Assembly (NCBI GenBank): GCA_033032865.1
Contig: JAWHQI010000714.1
Coordinates: 124,001 to 188,000, forward strand
Direction of reading: 5' to 3'
DNA from: Dactylorhiza incarnata
Taxonomy: Eukaryota > Streptophyta > Magnoliopsida > Asparagales > Orchidaceae
DNA length: 64,000 bases
Below the pieces are notes generated by a model. The model had not been told where the DNA came from, did not search any database, and saw only the letters and a list, made by a program, of their open reading frames with translations. A program made the translations under genes and the position numbers. Each line of letters begins with the position of its first letter. The first letter of the stretch is position 1. Positions 23,655-36,750 of the stretch are shown here, piece by piece.

Positions 23655-25267
23655 CGCAGTGGTACTAGGGAATACAATGGGCTGAAGCCCAAATATCCCT
23701 TTCCAGGATATTTACTCTTATTGGTAGCTACCCATTCTATTATATCTACTTCCTCTCTAGTTACTCTAAAATCCTAAGGTGGATTACAAATAGACTAGAC
23801 AGACGAGTGTTGATGTTCAATTGAACATCGAACCCTACCTTTTCTAATGACCGACTATTTTTACGTGTCATCACTCAATCCCTACCGAATGGTTCCAAAT
23901 TCATACATCAATCAAAACTTATAATTGCTGATGGACCTCCTCACATCTTATATTACATCATTGTCAATTCCCGAATTGATAGTTTTACTAAACGCACCCC
24001 AACCCCTACTGCTAGTATATGCCCCTAATGGTTAATCCTTCAATCAATCTATTCTTATACAGAAATCAGGGGGGTCATCAATTTTATATGTGATGATCAG
24101 ATGGGGTCTAAGTCAAATAATTCAATTTTACTATTCACAGACCAAATTGTCATCAAGTGTGATAATATGACTTAGATAGGTGACTACATGGTCTTCTAAC
24201 AAATATGTGCCCAATCTAGTTCCAGAAGTTGTATGGATGTCAACATTCAGATTTCCTATTTTCATATAATAAAATCATATATGAGCCTATTTAAATAATT
24301 TCTTATAATTCTGGGAATTACTAGATTTGAACATAATGTACCATTTGTCATACGATAATAACTCTAATAAAATTTCCAGAAGTTAGTTATGGTCCAAAAT
24401 GAAGTTCAATAGAATTTCATAATTTTTCTCCCTAATATAATTCCAGAAAATCAATTAAATGTCCAAGGGTACTAAATTCAATTTGTGAAGGATGTGCTAA
24501 AATTATTTATCATAATGTTGTAAATAAATTTCCATATGTTGAAATCAACTAAAGATGGATTCCAGCAAAATTTTGCTTTTTTCTAGTAACAATAATTCAT
24601 CAATAATGGATAACCATATTTGTCACCTAAATCCACAATATGAAAGAACAACTATAAATATTTAGAAAATAACTATAACAAAATTCTCAGGGCTTTATCG
24701 TTATCACATAACCTCACTCACCAAGTTCTGAAATTTTCTAGTTCCATAGTTCAACATTATCAATTAATCAATGCAAATACTAAGATTTCACTTTGTGAAG
24801 TAAGTATGATAATTACTCAGTAAATCCAATAAAATTTCAAGAGGTCAATAATGAGCCCACAAGCATAACTACTCAATTCCATAATTTTCCAGTTTCATTA
24901 AATCAACATTATGAATTAATCAATGAAAACATTAAAATTCCACCTTGTGAAGAAAGTATCATAAATATTCAACAATAAATTTTGATAAAATTTTCAGAGA
25001 ATACAAATGGCCTCATAAGTCTAATTACCCAATTTCATGTAGCTCTAAATACATTAGCTTACATAAAGATAGGATAAAGTAGATTGGGGAAATTTGAATA
25101 ATTAATAAATATGGGTCTATATTATTTCTAAAAATTCCACCAAAAATATATAGAGTGTAATCTTACTCTCTCAAGGCAATCCCAGAGATTTATAACATTT
25201 CAGGAAATTTTGACCCTAAAATACTCATTTAAGCTCAATGTGATAGAATCACATAAACCCTAATTTC
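23655..25267 (-). mobile_element. G1: right fragment of the minus-strand gypsy LTR
   Basis: It continues the LTR of 1-1180. Read on the minus strand it matches G4 between about 29400 and 31250, including the phrase around ttgaacatcga. It has no gene. It carries two or more degraded units of a ~152-bp repeat (the cttygtgaag motif recurs at 24791 and 24943) related to the 155-bp array of G4. It is cut at 25268 by G3. Confidence 0.82.
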
Positions 25268-25689
25268 TGTAAGACCCCATTTTTGCATTCATTTCCGGGG
25301 TCTTACCACCCAAAACTGCCGCCTCGCGGTGACACCCACTCACAAGAAGGTTGCCACCACAAGACACTGATTCTGCCCGCTATTCTTTTCATCCAGGCCA
25401 ACCAACAAATCATAAGAATAAAAGTATAAATATTTCAAGTCCACATCACACATTATATATATAACAAATTTAAAGAGTTCTCCACAAGATGAGATACAAT
25501 AGAGTATGACAAATAATACTTTAATAGGGGCTTATGCCCCGTACATGAATTCCTCACTACAACATTGCATGCAGAAGTAAACTAATACACTAATCGCACT
25601 TATCTGTGGATGCTACTGTTGACTGCACAATCTCCTTAAGCACCATCATCCTGGATCGTTGTTCCTCCTGGACATATTGTAGTTGCACC
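25268..25689 (-). mobile_element. G3: end of another minus-strand gypsy LTR
   Basis: It begins TGTAAGACCCC, which on the minus strand is a gypsy LTR end (GGGGTCTTACA). It runs on with sequence like the end of the G5 LTR (gcctcgcggtgacaccca against 35985-36000). The base to its left is ordinary G1 text and not a primer site, so this is the outer edge of a 3' LTR. G4 interrupts it, with flank gcacc; the rest would lie beyond the window. Confidence 0.78.
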
Positions 25690-28600
25690 TGTAACATCCC
25701 CCAAACTGCTGGACCCCTAGGATTTTTTTCTCATGACAAAAATAAGATAAGAGACCATGGGTGCCTTGGTGACAAGTTCATTAAGAGGAGAACACCATGG
25801 TGTGCACTTAGCCAGCATGGGTCACCCCAATTTAAGGAGAATCCAAGGGTAAACCTAGAAGGGGAGAAGCACCCCAAGCATCACTTATAACCATGGGAAG
25901 AACCCCTATGAAAAATTAAGGCATGTTAGGTGACATATATGGTTCCTTAAATCAAAAGGGGTGCCCCTTGATCATTATAAGAGCCTTTGACCTGACTAGG
26001 CCAAGTGTCATATAAAGACCCAACTTGACATACTCCAATATAGTATGGGTCAATTAGCCTGAGTTTGGTGAAATTGACCACACCACACCCTGCCTAAACA
26101 TTAGGGTAGACAAATGAGACAAAATGGACCCAATAGGATAGGTCAGTTTTGAGAAATTAGGTCAATTACCCAAAAAACACGAAATTAATCTAAATGTACC
26201 AATCCCCTCAATTGACCTTCAATTTTTCCAAATATGATCAAATTGGTCACAACAAACCACACTATGACCATTAGGAGACACTAATAGGGCAACATCGACC
26301 CATTGGGGTGGCCCAATTTTGGGAAATTGGGCCAATTACCAAAAAGCCCCAATTGATCTAAGTAAACTAATTCCCTCAATTGTCCTTCAATTGACTCAAT
26401 GTGATCAAATTGATCACCCCTAACACTCCAAGATCACTTAGTGAGTCTAATGGGTCCACATTGGACCCTTGGGACAAGCCAACTTTGGCAAATTAGGCAA
26501 AATTACCAAATTGCCCCAAATTACAATTTATGCCATTATGGTTCAATTGACCCACAATTGGCCAAATTGACCTAGAACAACATTTCCTAAGCCCCAGGGG
26601 AGTATATGAGACCTAATTGAACCAAGGTGCACATTTAATTTTGGAGGATTAGGGCAAAATCACCAAAATGCCCAAATTGCCCCTATAAGCAATTATGTGC
26701 AATTAAGCCTCATATGACCCCACCATGACTTAATTCCTTTTGGAATAGGTTCATAGGGTCTAAGGCAACAATGTGGGTCATTCACATTGGATGGGGGTGA
26801 GCTTGGGTCAAGCCCAAACCCAAAAGCCCCAATTTGGCCTATTTGAGTTAAGTGAGCCCAAACCCACACCCAAGCTCAAAAAAACAATTGGACTCAACCC
26901 ACTTAATCTAGCCCACAAGAGTGAGGAGGGGACTGAATTGCTGAAGAACAAAGGGGCTTTGAAGGAGGCCCACATATGGTGCTGGTCAGCCACCGCCATG
27001 AAGGAATTCAAGGAGAATTCATGGAGCGGTGGCCACTTGACCACCAATCTTTCTTTTCTGGATTTCTCACAACATCCCCAAGAAATGCAGGCCACAGGGA
27101 GCTGAGCTAGCAATGATTGAGAGGAGGTGGAGGAGGAAACAAGGGAGCTTGTCGGCCACCTTAATGGAAACTCCCCAGCTTTAATGCATTGGGGGCCAAA
27201 TCTTCCCTCCCCTGGCAGAAATTCGAGCTCAGGAATTAAATTCCCATGAGCTGGAGGCTTGTGGTTGGCTGGCTGAGAGGTGCACTATTGTTGAAATCGC
27301 CGCCCACAATGGTTGATAACAAAATAGTCACCCCCAGCTAAAACTTCACACGCCACCAGCTTCAGAATCACAAGAGAGAAGAAAGCCACCTGCTAGCTGA
27401 GGAAATCGAGCCCAGCTCGACTGTGAGTTCAAGGAAATCGCTGGAGTAATTCAAATGGCCTCTAAGAGAAATACACGAGCAATGATAAGGACCCATGCAA
27501 GTTTCCTCCCCCTCTCCATCTGTGCTAGATATCATTATCTTCCCTTGCGATACAAGTTGTGCAATGCTTATTTCACCATTTCTATTTTTATTCTCCTACC
27601 TGATAAAATGCAACATGCCGAAGGCCATCTCTGGCCATCCCAGGCCAATCTGACACCACCATTCAATGGCCAAATGTCGGATGGTGGCGGTGGCATGGGA
27701 TTTTTGCCGGAAAAGGCCAGAGTTCGTCAGGATCGAGGGCCAAAGTCGGCCCAGGAGGGGACCACCTGGGCCCTTGGTTTGTTGGGGACGATGAGCCCCA
27801 GCTGTTAGATCTGGGATGGATTGATAATCGCAGACATTATATGGTATAATTAAAGAAATGTAAATTCTGTCACACATATTACAGGATCTTGTAGAATTTA
27901 TTTAGGGACCTTAGAGGCCTCTACAGAACTTACACCCTGAATGAAAATTGTAGGTTTTGGTCTTAAAAAATTTAGAAATTTGTTTGAGGTGATTTAGAGT
28001 ACTGTAGCTCTCTGAGCATCCATATTGGTGAGACATGTACATATAGGCCCCTAGACCTTTAAAATTTAATTTAGAGAGTTAAATAACTCTAAATGACTTG
28101 AAATTTGGGGCATGCATGAATCATTCACTAAAGTACCCTCTGCCAAAAATTGGGAATTTTTGGAAATGATTTTTATAAGATTTGTACAACATTTCATTTT
28201 ACTTGTATAGCCTAGATGTAGGGTTAAAATGGTCCAAATCCACTCAAGTTTTCTCTGAATGGTAGATCAGGCCAAATATAATCAATGGCTAAAGTTTCAG
28301 TCCATTTGGACCACTGCATATTGGTCTAACACACTTTCATGATTGTGTCAAGGTTAAGGTGTGGGGTGCATATAGCCCAAATGGGTATTATGTGGCCCTA
28401 GCTCTTTTTATTTGGTGTTAGTCTCTAAAATTTAGCCACACCTTTATGATGATATAATACATCTCCTAACCAAAAATTAGAATTTTGGGGGCACATTTTT
28501 CTAAGGTTTTTGTGGAAATTAAATAAATCATGTATGATGTATATCATAGGTTATTTTGACTCAAATCACTCCAAATCATCTTTGGGAGGTTGGTTATAAG

Positions 28601-29419
28601 TATATTAGTCACTGGTGAATGTTTTGGCTCAATTGGGTTCTTGCATATGAATGGATCCATGGTTTAATGAGTCATAGGAAACCTTCATTTTTGGTCACAC
28701 TAAATGTTGATTCTTGTCCTAGTGAAATAGATATATTGTACACTAATTTTGAGGCCCTTAGAGGCCATAAAATGAAAAGTAGGCAGAGAAAACTTTTGTA
28801 GTTCTTTGTGTCTACAATCTGTAGAAAGTGAGATCACACCATTTGGAGCCCTACAACTCTCTGTAGGGAAGATTTAGTAAGGCTTGTCCTAGTGAAGTAC
28901 AAACCTTAAAATGTGAATAACTTTTATCTAATAATTATTATGAGGCTGAAAATTTAACCATTTGTGAAGGTACCCTATACCTACTATGAGCCCAAAAATC
29001 AGAATTTTTGGGGCACATTTTTCTATGGTTTTAGTAGAAATTTAATAAATCACATGTGTTGTATAATATGGGTGATTTGGGCTCAAATCACTCTAAATCT
29101 CCTTTGAAAGGTTGGTAATGTACATAATAGGCTCTGGTTAAAATTTTAGTTCAGTTAGAACTCTTCATGTTAGTTTTTCACATGCAAGTGCAAGGGAATT
29201 AGGGTGCATATAACATGACCATGGAACACTATAGTTTACATGAGGTTTTAAGGTTTTTCCCTTGGTCAAGTTTCATGAAATTTAAACCATGCACTTAGGA
29301 TTATAATACAATACTCTATAGTGAAAATCATCAACATTTGGGTTAGTTTCCCTAGGAAAGTTGACTTCACATGATTTGGTCACAGAGACCCCAAGTGAGT
29401 AAATATAGGGTCAAAGCTC

Positions 29420-30700
29420 ACTGAAATGTAGTGAAACTTTGTACATAAACTTTTTATACCTGTAGGAAGCGCTGGGAATTTTGTTATAACTAATCATTGA
29501 GTATATGACATGCTCCCTTCATAAAGTATAATTTGAGTTTATAACATAAGAAATTCGTAATAGGAAATATACTTGCTGAACTGTTATAGAATTTTGTGTA
29601 TAGACTTTTCATACGAGTAGAAAGCTCTGAGAATTTTTCTAGATTTAATCATTGAGTATAAGGAATGCTTCCTTCACAAAGTACAATTTGAGTTTATATC
29701 TTGGGAAATTCATAATAGGAAATATACTTGCTGAATTGTTATAGAATTTTGTGTATAGACTTTGCATATCAGTAGGTACCTCTGTGAATTTTACTAGATT
29801 TAATCATTGAGTATATGACATGCTTTCTTCACAAAGTACAATTTGACTTTATAACTTGAGAAATTCATAATCTAAAATATACTTGCAGGATTGTAATAGA
29901 GTTTTATATATAGACCTTTCATACAGGTAGGAAGCTCTAGGAATTTTGTTAGAATTAATCATGGAGTGTATGACAAGCTTCCTTCACATTGTATAATTTG
30001 AGTTTATAACATGAGAAAATCATAACCTGAAATATACTTGATGGATTGTTATAGAGTTTTATATATAAACTTTTCATACCAGTAGGAATCTCTGGGAATT
30101 GTGTTAGAATGAATCATGGAGTATATGACAAGCTTCCTTCACAAAGTACAATTTGAGTTTATAACTTGAGAAATTCATAACCTGAAATATTCTTGCTGGA
30201 TTGTTATAGAACTTTATATGTAGACTTTTCATACCGGTAGGAAGCTATGGGAATTTTGTTAGAATTAATCATTGAGTATATGACATGTTTTCTTCACAAA
30301 ATACAATTTGAGTTTATAACTTGAGAAATTTATGACCTGAAATATCCTTGCTGGATTGTTATAGAATTTTATATGTAGACTTTTCATACCAGTAGGAACC
30401 TCTGGGAATTTTTTTAGAATTAATCATTGAGTAAATGACTTGCTTCTTTCACAATGTAGAATTTGATCCTATAGCTTGAGAAATTAATTCCTTGAATTTT
30501 TGATGTTGAAATATTATAAAGTTTTGTGAAAGGTCTTTTTATATCAATATGAAGCCATGGAAATTTTATTAGAATTATTTACCGAGTGAACTTCATAGTT
30601 CCTTCACAAAGTAGTAATCGAGTTGAGAAATTAATTAATGAATTATAATTGCTGGAATATTGTAGAAATTTTTTACATAAAACTTTGACATCAATACAGA
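29420..30700. repeat. 155-bp tandem array inside the G4 LTR
   Basis: The marker AAATAT in the phrase gaaatatacttg recurs at 29565, 29720, 29875, 30030, 30185 and 30340, five consecutive intervals of exactly 155 bp. Less regular units lie on both sides. Each unit includes ggaagctctgggaattt and ccttcacaaagta. Related single or decayed units occur in G2 and G1, so the array grew from an existing LTR segment. Confidence 0.93.
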
Positions 30701-31206
30701 TCTCTGGAATTAAAATGACCCCATACTTAGTATTCATATAGATCAACTTGTAGGACATGGGGTTTTACCTTAAGGCATGCCAGTCTGCGAATAGTAAAAA
30801 TAAAATTATGTTATTTAGACCACTCTAGACCATAGTTCATGAATTTATTAACTCCTAGGTCATTATGAAGACATAGATTGTGTAAAGGGTTAACCATTAG
30901 TGACCTTTATTAGAATAAAAGGGGTTTGGGTGCGTTTAGTAAAACATCAATTCGAGGTTTACAACGATATGATGAGAGGTTTGAACCGTTAGTAGGTATA
31001 AGTGTGCTTGATGTATGAATTGGGAGCTTAAGTAGGTATTGATTGACGATACGCAAAATGAGCGGTCACTAAGAAAGGTAGGGCTCGATGTCCAATTGAA
31101 CATCGACACTCATTGTCCGGTCTAATGCAACCCACCCTAGGACTTTAGAGTAACTAGATAGGTAATGGGTTTATAAAAAGGGTAGCTACCAATAAGACTA
31201 TATACT

Positions 31207-31540
31207 TTGAGAAAGGGAGGTTCGGGATGTCACCCCATCGTACCTCCTAGTACCATTGCGAGCCCTTCACCAGGTAGACCTCGGGAAGTCCAAGGTTAAC
31301 CCTAAGCTTTTAAGTTCAATTAAACGATATGCAAGAGTAGTAAGTAAGGGAAACTTGATCCACCAACAGGACAAAATACCTTGAGAAAGGGAGGTTTTGG
31401 ATGTCATCCCATAGTACCTCCGAGTACCATTGCGAGCCCTTCACCGGGTAGACCTCAGGAAGTCCAAGGTTAAACCTAAGCTTCTAAGCTCAATTAAACG
31501 ATAGATAAGAGTAGTAAATAGAGAAGAAATTGATAAGTAA
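31207..31540. repeat. 174-bp tandem duplication in the G4 LTR
   Basis: Both copies run from TTGAGAAAGGGAGG (31207 and 31381) through cgagcccttcacc and aagtccaagg. They have diverged at scattered bases. Confidence 0.88.
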
Positions 31541-32128
31541 ACAACGCCCCAAATTTGGGACGGAATGGTACAAGGATGAGTTAAGTCCTGCGAGCAGTAG
31601 GCTCAGTATTTTACAAGGACGGGTTAAGTCTTGCAAGCGGTAGGCTTGGTATTTTAGAAGGACGGGTTAGTCCTGAGAGTGGTAGGCTCAGTGTTTCATT
31701 TAGAGGCATTGTTGTATCAAGTAGTACGCGGATACCCTGTGTGTTCTTAGGAGCATATGTAAGGTCTAGGCTTGGAGGTGTCATACTGGCCTAGGAGTGG
31801 AGGACCCAATTCACTGCCCCTGTTTGCCTCAATGGGGTGTACCTGAGCGGAGACTCGAAAAGCAGGATAGAGGTGGTGCTTACCAGATAGTACAAGGATA
31901 CCCTGTTTTTTCTTATGGGTGTACGTAAGGTATAGGCTGGGAGATGTGTGACATAAGCCTATAAGTGGACAAGACCGATCCACTACCTTGTTTGTCTGAA
32001 CCGAGTACATGAGTTGACATAATCGAACAGAGGGAACTAACAAAAGGTCTGTACGTACAGAGTCGGGTGGGTGAGTTGCATCATTGCAATGCACATCATA
32101 GCATAGCATACTTGCATAACACAGAGAC

Positions 32129-32168
32129 CTCATCGTATAAATTAGTATGGGCTCTTTTATATGATGAG
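32129..32168. other. conserved stem-loop in the G4 LTR
   Basis: The arms are CTCATCGTATAAA (32129-32141) and TTTATATGATGAG (32156-32168), with one G-T pair. The loop holds GTATGGGC, the complement of the GCCCATAC loop motif in G5. Confidence 0.78.
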
Positions 32169-33101
32169 TTTACCTTAGTGCCAGATCACTTAGCTTATGT
32201 GCTTTGTGTGTACGCATATATGTTAAGGTTACTATCATAGTTGCTCTTTTATGATGTTACTACATTTTACATATATTCTAAATGTGTTACTTCTATAGTT
32301 GTTCTTACATGATGTTGTGCTTTTATATACTCTAAACATGTTACTATATTTGATTGATTTCCTTATACCGTACTAATACCCCTGAACGTGTTTAGAGAAT
32401 AGATTCTTGATGTATACATACATACCTGTTAGATAGGCCCTTGTCACCTGCTTTGTTCTATTACCCCTTGTTGTCCTCCGCTTCCTCCTCCCGCATGGTT
32501 CCTAAGAGTCGCGGGTGGAGGCGGTGAGGAATATGCTGAGTCTTATAGACTGATGGTCGGTGGACCATATTATTACAGGAGAACAAGGAAGAGCAGACCC
32601 TCAACAGGAGGGAGGTACAGGACACGGTGGCTAGGCCTTGACTTGGTCTCTCAGCAGAGGTGGGAAGAGCACCGGTGAGCAACACTCTTCTGACACCTAC
32701 TCTTCACATCTACCCTGGGCAGAGCAAGTAATTATACATTCGTGAGGGTGTTAGTCCATGTCAGTGTCCTCAGTGTTTCATCTTTGCCAAGCTAGAGGCT
32801 AAAAAAGTGTGATTTACCCGGGCATAAGCCTTTTACTTTTTCCGTACTATGATTATTATTCATACTTTAGTTTATCTCATGATGGACAGCTTTTATATTT
32901 AATTATCTGGTGATTTTTTGTGGACATCTGAATTGTTATATATATGAATTCTGGGATTATGGTTGGCCTGGATATGATGAATAGCCAGCAGGATCGGCGT
33001 ATTGTGGCGGCGACCATTTGGAGTAATGGTGCCACCGCAAGATGGTGGTTCTGTGCGGTAAGACCTTGTGAATGAATGCAAAAAAAGAGGGTCTTACAAA
33101 T

Positions 33102-33109
33102 TGGTATCA
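33102..33109 (+). other. G4 primer binding site, shortened match
   Basis: TGGTATCA follows the LTR end after a few bases. The usual next bases AGAGC are replaced by ACTCA, so pairing to tRNA-Met is reduced. Confidence 0.75.
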
Positions 33110-33334
33110 ACTCAGCCAACTTCGATCCAAAGTAAGGAGTCCACAACCTTAGGAAACCCCGCCTGAGCTTAGTTTGAGGACAAACTAGCAGCGGAAGCAA
33201 TGGTGTGCCCATAGGAAAAATCAAGTTAATTGTCCATCAAAATGAGATGTTTAGGCCAACCCTTCTAATCAAACCCCCTTTTCTTATGTAACCTCTGGTA
33301 AACGTCCCCACTCAGGCGACGATCCCCCCCCGGC

Positions 33335-34435
33335 CAAAATTTAGTTCCCTAACCGATATTCCTGTAGTTCAAAAATTTCCTGACGTATTTCCAGAAAAAA
33401 TACCCAGGTTACCGCCACACAGGGAAAATTTTTTATATTCAATTAGTGTCAGGAGCTAGGCCCGCATCTAGGGCACCCTACCGGTTGGCCCCAAAGGAGT
33501 TGGCAGAGTTCTGCATCCAACTACTGAAGTTAGTAGACTCAGGGTTTGTCAGGCCGAGTTTGTCACCATGGGGAGCTCCGGTGCCGTTTGTAAGGAAGAA
33601 GGACAGGACTCTTCGATTGTGCATCGACTACCAGGAGCTCAACAGATTAACTGTGCGAAGCATTTATCCTCTACCCCAGACCAACGAGTTGTTTGACCTA
33701 TTGGAAGGAGTGCATTGGTTTTCAAAACTAGATTTAAGATTGGGATATTACCAACTACAGATTCAAGAAGAAGATATTCTGAAGATGGCCTTCAGCAGTC
33801 GGTATGGTCTCTACGAGTTCACGATAATGCCCTTTGGACTCACGAATGCCCCCTCCGCAATCATGAGCCTAATGAAATGTGTGTTCGAAGTCTACTTGGA
33901 TGTCTTCGTTGTCGTGTTCATAGATGATATACTGATTTACTCAAGGACAAAAGAGGAACACACACAACATCTGACGCTCGTGCTAGAAAGGTTTAAAGAG
34001 CATAAATTATATGCTAAGTTTAGCAAGTGCCAATTCTGGCTTAAGGAAGTGGCCTTCCAAGGGCATATCATCAGCGGGGCCGGATTGGCGGTGGATCCGG
34101 TGAAGATTCGGGCAGTGCGAGACTGGCCTCAATTAAAAATAGCGCCAGACATGTGGAGTTTCCTAGGACTTGCCAGATACTACCGGAAGTTTGTAGAAGG
34201 ATTCTCCCGGATTGCCCACCCTCTCACGACACTGACAAAGAAAGATGTACGGTTCGTAAGGACTCCGCGGTGTGAAGCAACTTTCCAAGAGATAAAAAGT
34301 AGATTCATCTCCGCACCGATCCTTGCACTTCCATTTGGGAAGGAAGGATTTCAAGTGTATACCAATGCATCGTACCAGGGAATGGCATCAGTCTTAATGC
34401 AGTACGAAAATGTCATTGCTTACGCTTTATGACAA
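33335..34435 (+). pseudogene. pol: G4 pol part 1: reverse transcriptase and start of RNase H
   Basis: The text begins with the linker before reverse transcriptase ([17 protein letters not shown]), with a frameshift near 33430. It continues through [15 protein letters not shown], the catalytic [11 protein letters not shown] (FIDD at 33917-33928) and [21 protein letters not shown] into RNase H. The RNase H motif reads VYTNASYQG: the first catalytic Asp is Asn (AAT, 34364-34366). A TGA at 34430-34432 stands where Arg is expected, consistent with CGA to TGA. Gag and protease are missing upstream. Confidence 0.93.
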
Positions 34436-35890
34436 TTGAAGAAGCACGAGCAGAACTATCCGGTGTATGACCTAGAGATGGGAGCCGTGACTTTTGCACT
34501 AAAAATTTGGAGACACTACTTATATGGGGTTCACTATGACATCATTCAGGATCATAAGAACCTGAAATATATAGACACTCAGAAGGATTTAAACATCCGG
34601 CAGAGGAGATGGGTAGAGTTTTTGTGTGATTATCAGTACACGATGCACTACCATCCCGATGAAGCAAATATGGTGGCAGATGCACTCAGTAGGAGGGCTA
34701 GTACATCAGACAAGGAACCTCAGCTAATGTCCATGGAACTAGTACAGACGCTGGACAACATACATATCTCTCTAGTATCCAGAGATGACCCAAAGGTCTA
34801 CCAGGAATATATAGCCTCGATGAGCTTAGTTTGTGACATCTGGGACCGGACCAAAGCTGCACAGAGATGTGATGCAGAATTAGAACCGGTCTTCAAGGCC
34901 TTGGAATCAGGTACCACATGGCATTATTCATTGAAGGATGACATCATGCATTTTTGGGGTAGAACTTACATACCAGTAGGGATTAACCTACAGGAAGATA
35001 TTCTGACAGAAGCTCATCATAGTAGATATTCAGTACACCCCGGGATCACCAAGATGACTGCAGACATAAAAAGAATGATGTATTGGCCTGGGATGAAGAG
35101 GGATATTGTCCATTTTGAAACCCATTGTGAGTCGTGTCAACTAGTAAAGACCGAGTGCAAAAGACCCACAAGATTATTACAGCCATTGTCGGTGCCGGAG
35201 TTGAAGTTTGAGGACATCTCCATGGACTTTGTACACGGGTTACCTCACTCCCGCTCCGAGCATCACTCCGTCTGGGTCATTGTGGACAGGTTGACAAAGG
35301 TGGCTAGACTCATTCCCATCAAAAAGGGAGCTCCTGACAGTGTCCTAGTACAGTTGTTTGTGGAACAATTCGTCAGATACCACAGAGTACCTAGATCAAT
35401 CATGTCGGATCGAGACGGTCGATTTACGTCAATGGAATGGAAGGTGGTTTAAGCATATCAAGGATCACAACTGAAGTTCAGCACCACATTCCACCCTTAG
35501 ACTGACGGGAAAATAGAGCGAACCATCCGGACTATGAAGGATTTGCTAAGGTTATGCATATTAGATAGTGGGGAACCGTGGGAAAGGCTGCTGCCACTCG
35601 TCGAATTCTCATACAATAATAGCCAACAATCCAGTATTGGCATGGCTCCTTACGAAGCCCTCTATGGCAGAAAATCTTGGACCCCTCTATCTTGGGTTCA
35701 GGATGAGGACCTGAAGGCGCTGAGGTCGGAATATATTGAAGACACGAACGTCCAAATACGGTTGATACGTGATCGGATGCTAGAGGCGCAGAGAAGACAA
35801 ATTAAATATTACGATGCGCGACATCGTAAGGTGGAGTTCCAGGCAAGAGACCAAGTATTTTTGAAAATACATCTGACACATGGGGTCACA
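34436..35890 (+). pseudogene. pol: G4 pol part 2: RNase H and integrase, cut by G5
   Basis: It is in the same frame as part 1. It has RNase H ([30 protein letters not shown]), the integrase zinc domain ([12 protein letters not shown] ... [11 protein letters not shown]) and the core ([20 protein letters not shown]). Stops occur at 35450-35452 and near 35499 (FHP then TAG), before the catalytic Glu region (KIERTIRT). The frame reopens at 35534 and reaches the G5 insertion after LTHGVT. Deleting G5 and one target copy leaves the frame open into 51052. Confidence 0.92.
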
Positions 35891-36659
35891 TGTAAGATCT
35901 CTTTTTCCAAAACCCATTCGGGTACTTGAAAACTCGAACCTCTCCCTTATCGCACGATTGAGGTGGACCTTCGCCCAGAATCGCTGCCTTGCGGTGTCAC
36001 CAACACTCGGGTTGGCTAACACCGCTCAGCACCAACCCTGCCGGCTATACGATCATAAGTAAAATATGCCAAAAAGGTAAGTACATAAATGAAGGCATGT
36101 CCACAATCACAGCATCATATATATATAATGTATATAGAAAGTCCAAAAGAGAGGTACAAGCAAAAGGGGCTTATGCCCGATACATATCCAAAATAATGTA
36201 CTATCTCTCTCTCTCTCTCTACAACATGCGAAAGTCTACAACAAAAGCTCTCAAAATGCGGAAGTCTAACTATCTAATCATCAACCTGTGGCGTCGTGGT
36301 AGTGCACTGCATCTGCTGCTCAGGTCCTGCCATCTCGTCCTGCTGCGCGCGGGACAACTCCGTCTCCTCGGACTCCTGCGGTCACACCGACCGTTAGTCA
36401 TAAAGACTAAGTCGTTTTGTCCTGGCCTCCCTCCATGACTCCTAGGTACCGAGCGGGAGGAAGAAGCGGAGGACAACTAAAGGGGTAAACAAGAAGATGG
36501 TGACATGGCACTACTCTAGCAGGTATAAGTAAAGCAGTAAGATCTAGCTAGCAGTATAGTGCAAGTATAAGGCAGTAAAGTAGAGCAATGAAGTAAGCAG
36601 TAAATAGAAAGAAAATGCAGTGTGGTAAGTAAATCTAAGCTACCGTCACAGATTCGTAC

Positions 36660-36750
36660 CTTAACTTATATGAACGCCCATACGACATATAAGTTAAGAT
36701 GTCTAGGTAACCCATCATATAAAGGAGCCCATACTAATTTATATGATGGG
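36660..36750. other. paired stem-loops in the G5 3' LTR
   Basis: The first has perfect 12-bp arms CTTAACTTATAT (36660-36671) and ATATAAGTTAAG (36687-36698). The second has perfect 13-bp arms CCCATCATATAAA (36711-36723) and TTTATATGATGGG (36738-36750). Both loops contain GCCCATAC. The structure lies about 770-860 bp from the LTR end that abuts the primer site, so it is probably transcribed. Confidence 0.9.

Larger units (their letters stand above)
25690..33098 (+). repeat. G4 5' LTR, 7.4 kb, enlarged by tandem repeats
   Basis: It starts TGTAACATCC and ends GGGTCTTACA directly before the primer site. It is longer than its relatives in G2 and G5 because it holds a ~155-bp tandem array (29420-30700), a 174-bp tandem duplication (31207-31540), about three 45-bp units (31575-31700) and a repeated block of about 180 bp (31730-31990). 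There is no gene: frames such as 26773-27105 are non-coding. A conserved stem-loop lies at 32129-32168. Confidence 0.9.

Noticed and set aside
23655..25689. One continuous minus-strand LTR from 23655 to 25689
   Set aside because: A full LTR end (TGTAAGACCCC) starts at 25268 in the middle, and the text to its left is internal LTR sequence, so two elements are needed (G1 and G3).
26773..27113. Frames on both strands in the G4 LTR as a gene
   Set aside because: They mirror each other on the two strands and the 3' LTR copy near 52615-53011 has different frames.
36200..36225. CT microsatellite as a regulatory GAGA site
   Set aside because: A plain short CT repeat, with a shorter version in the other LTR; nothing ties it to a promoter.
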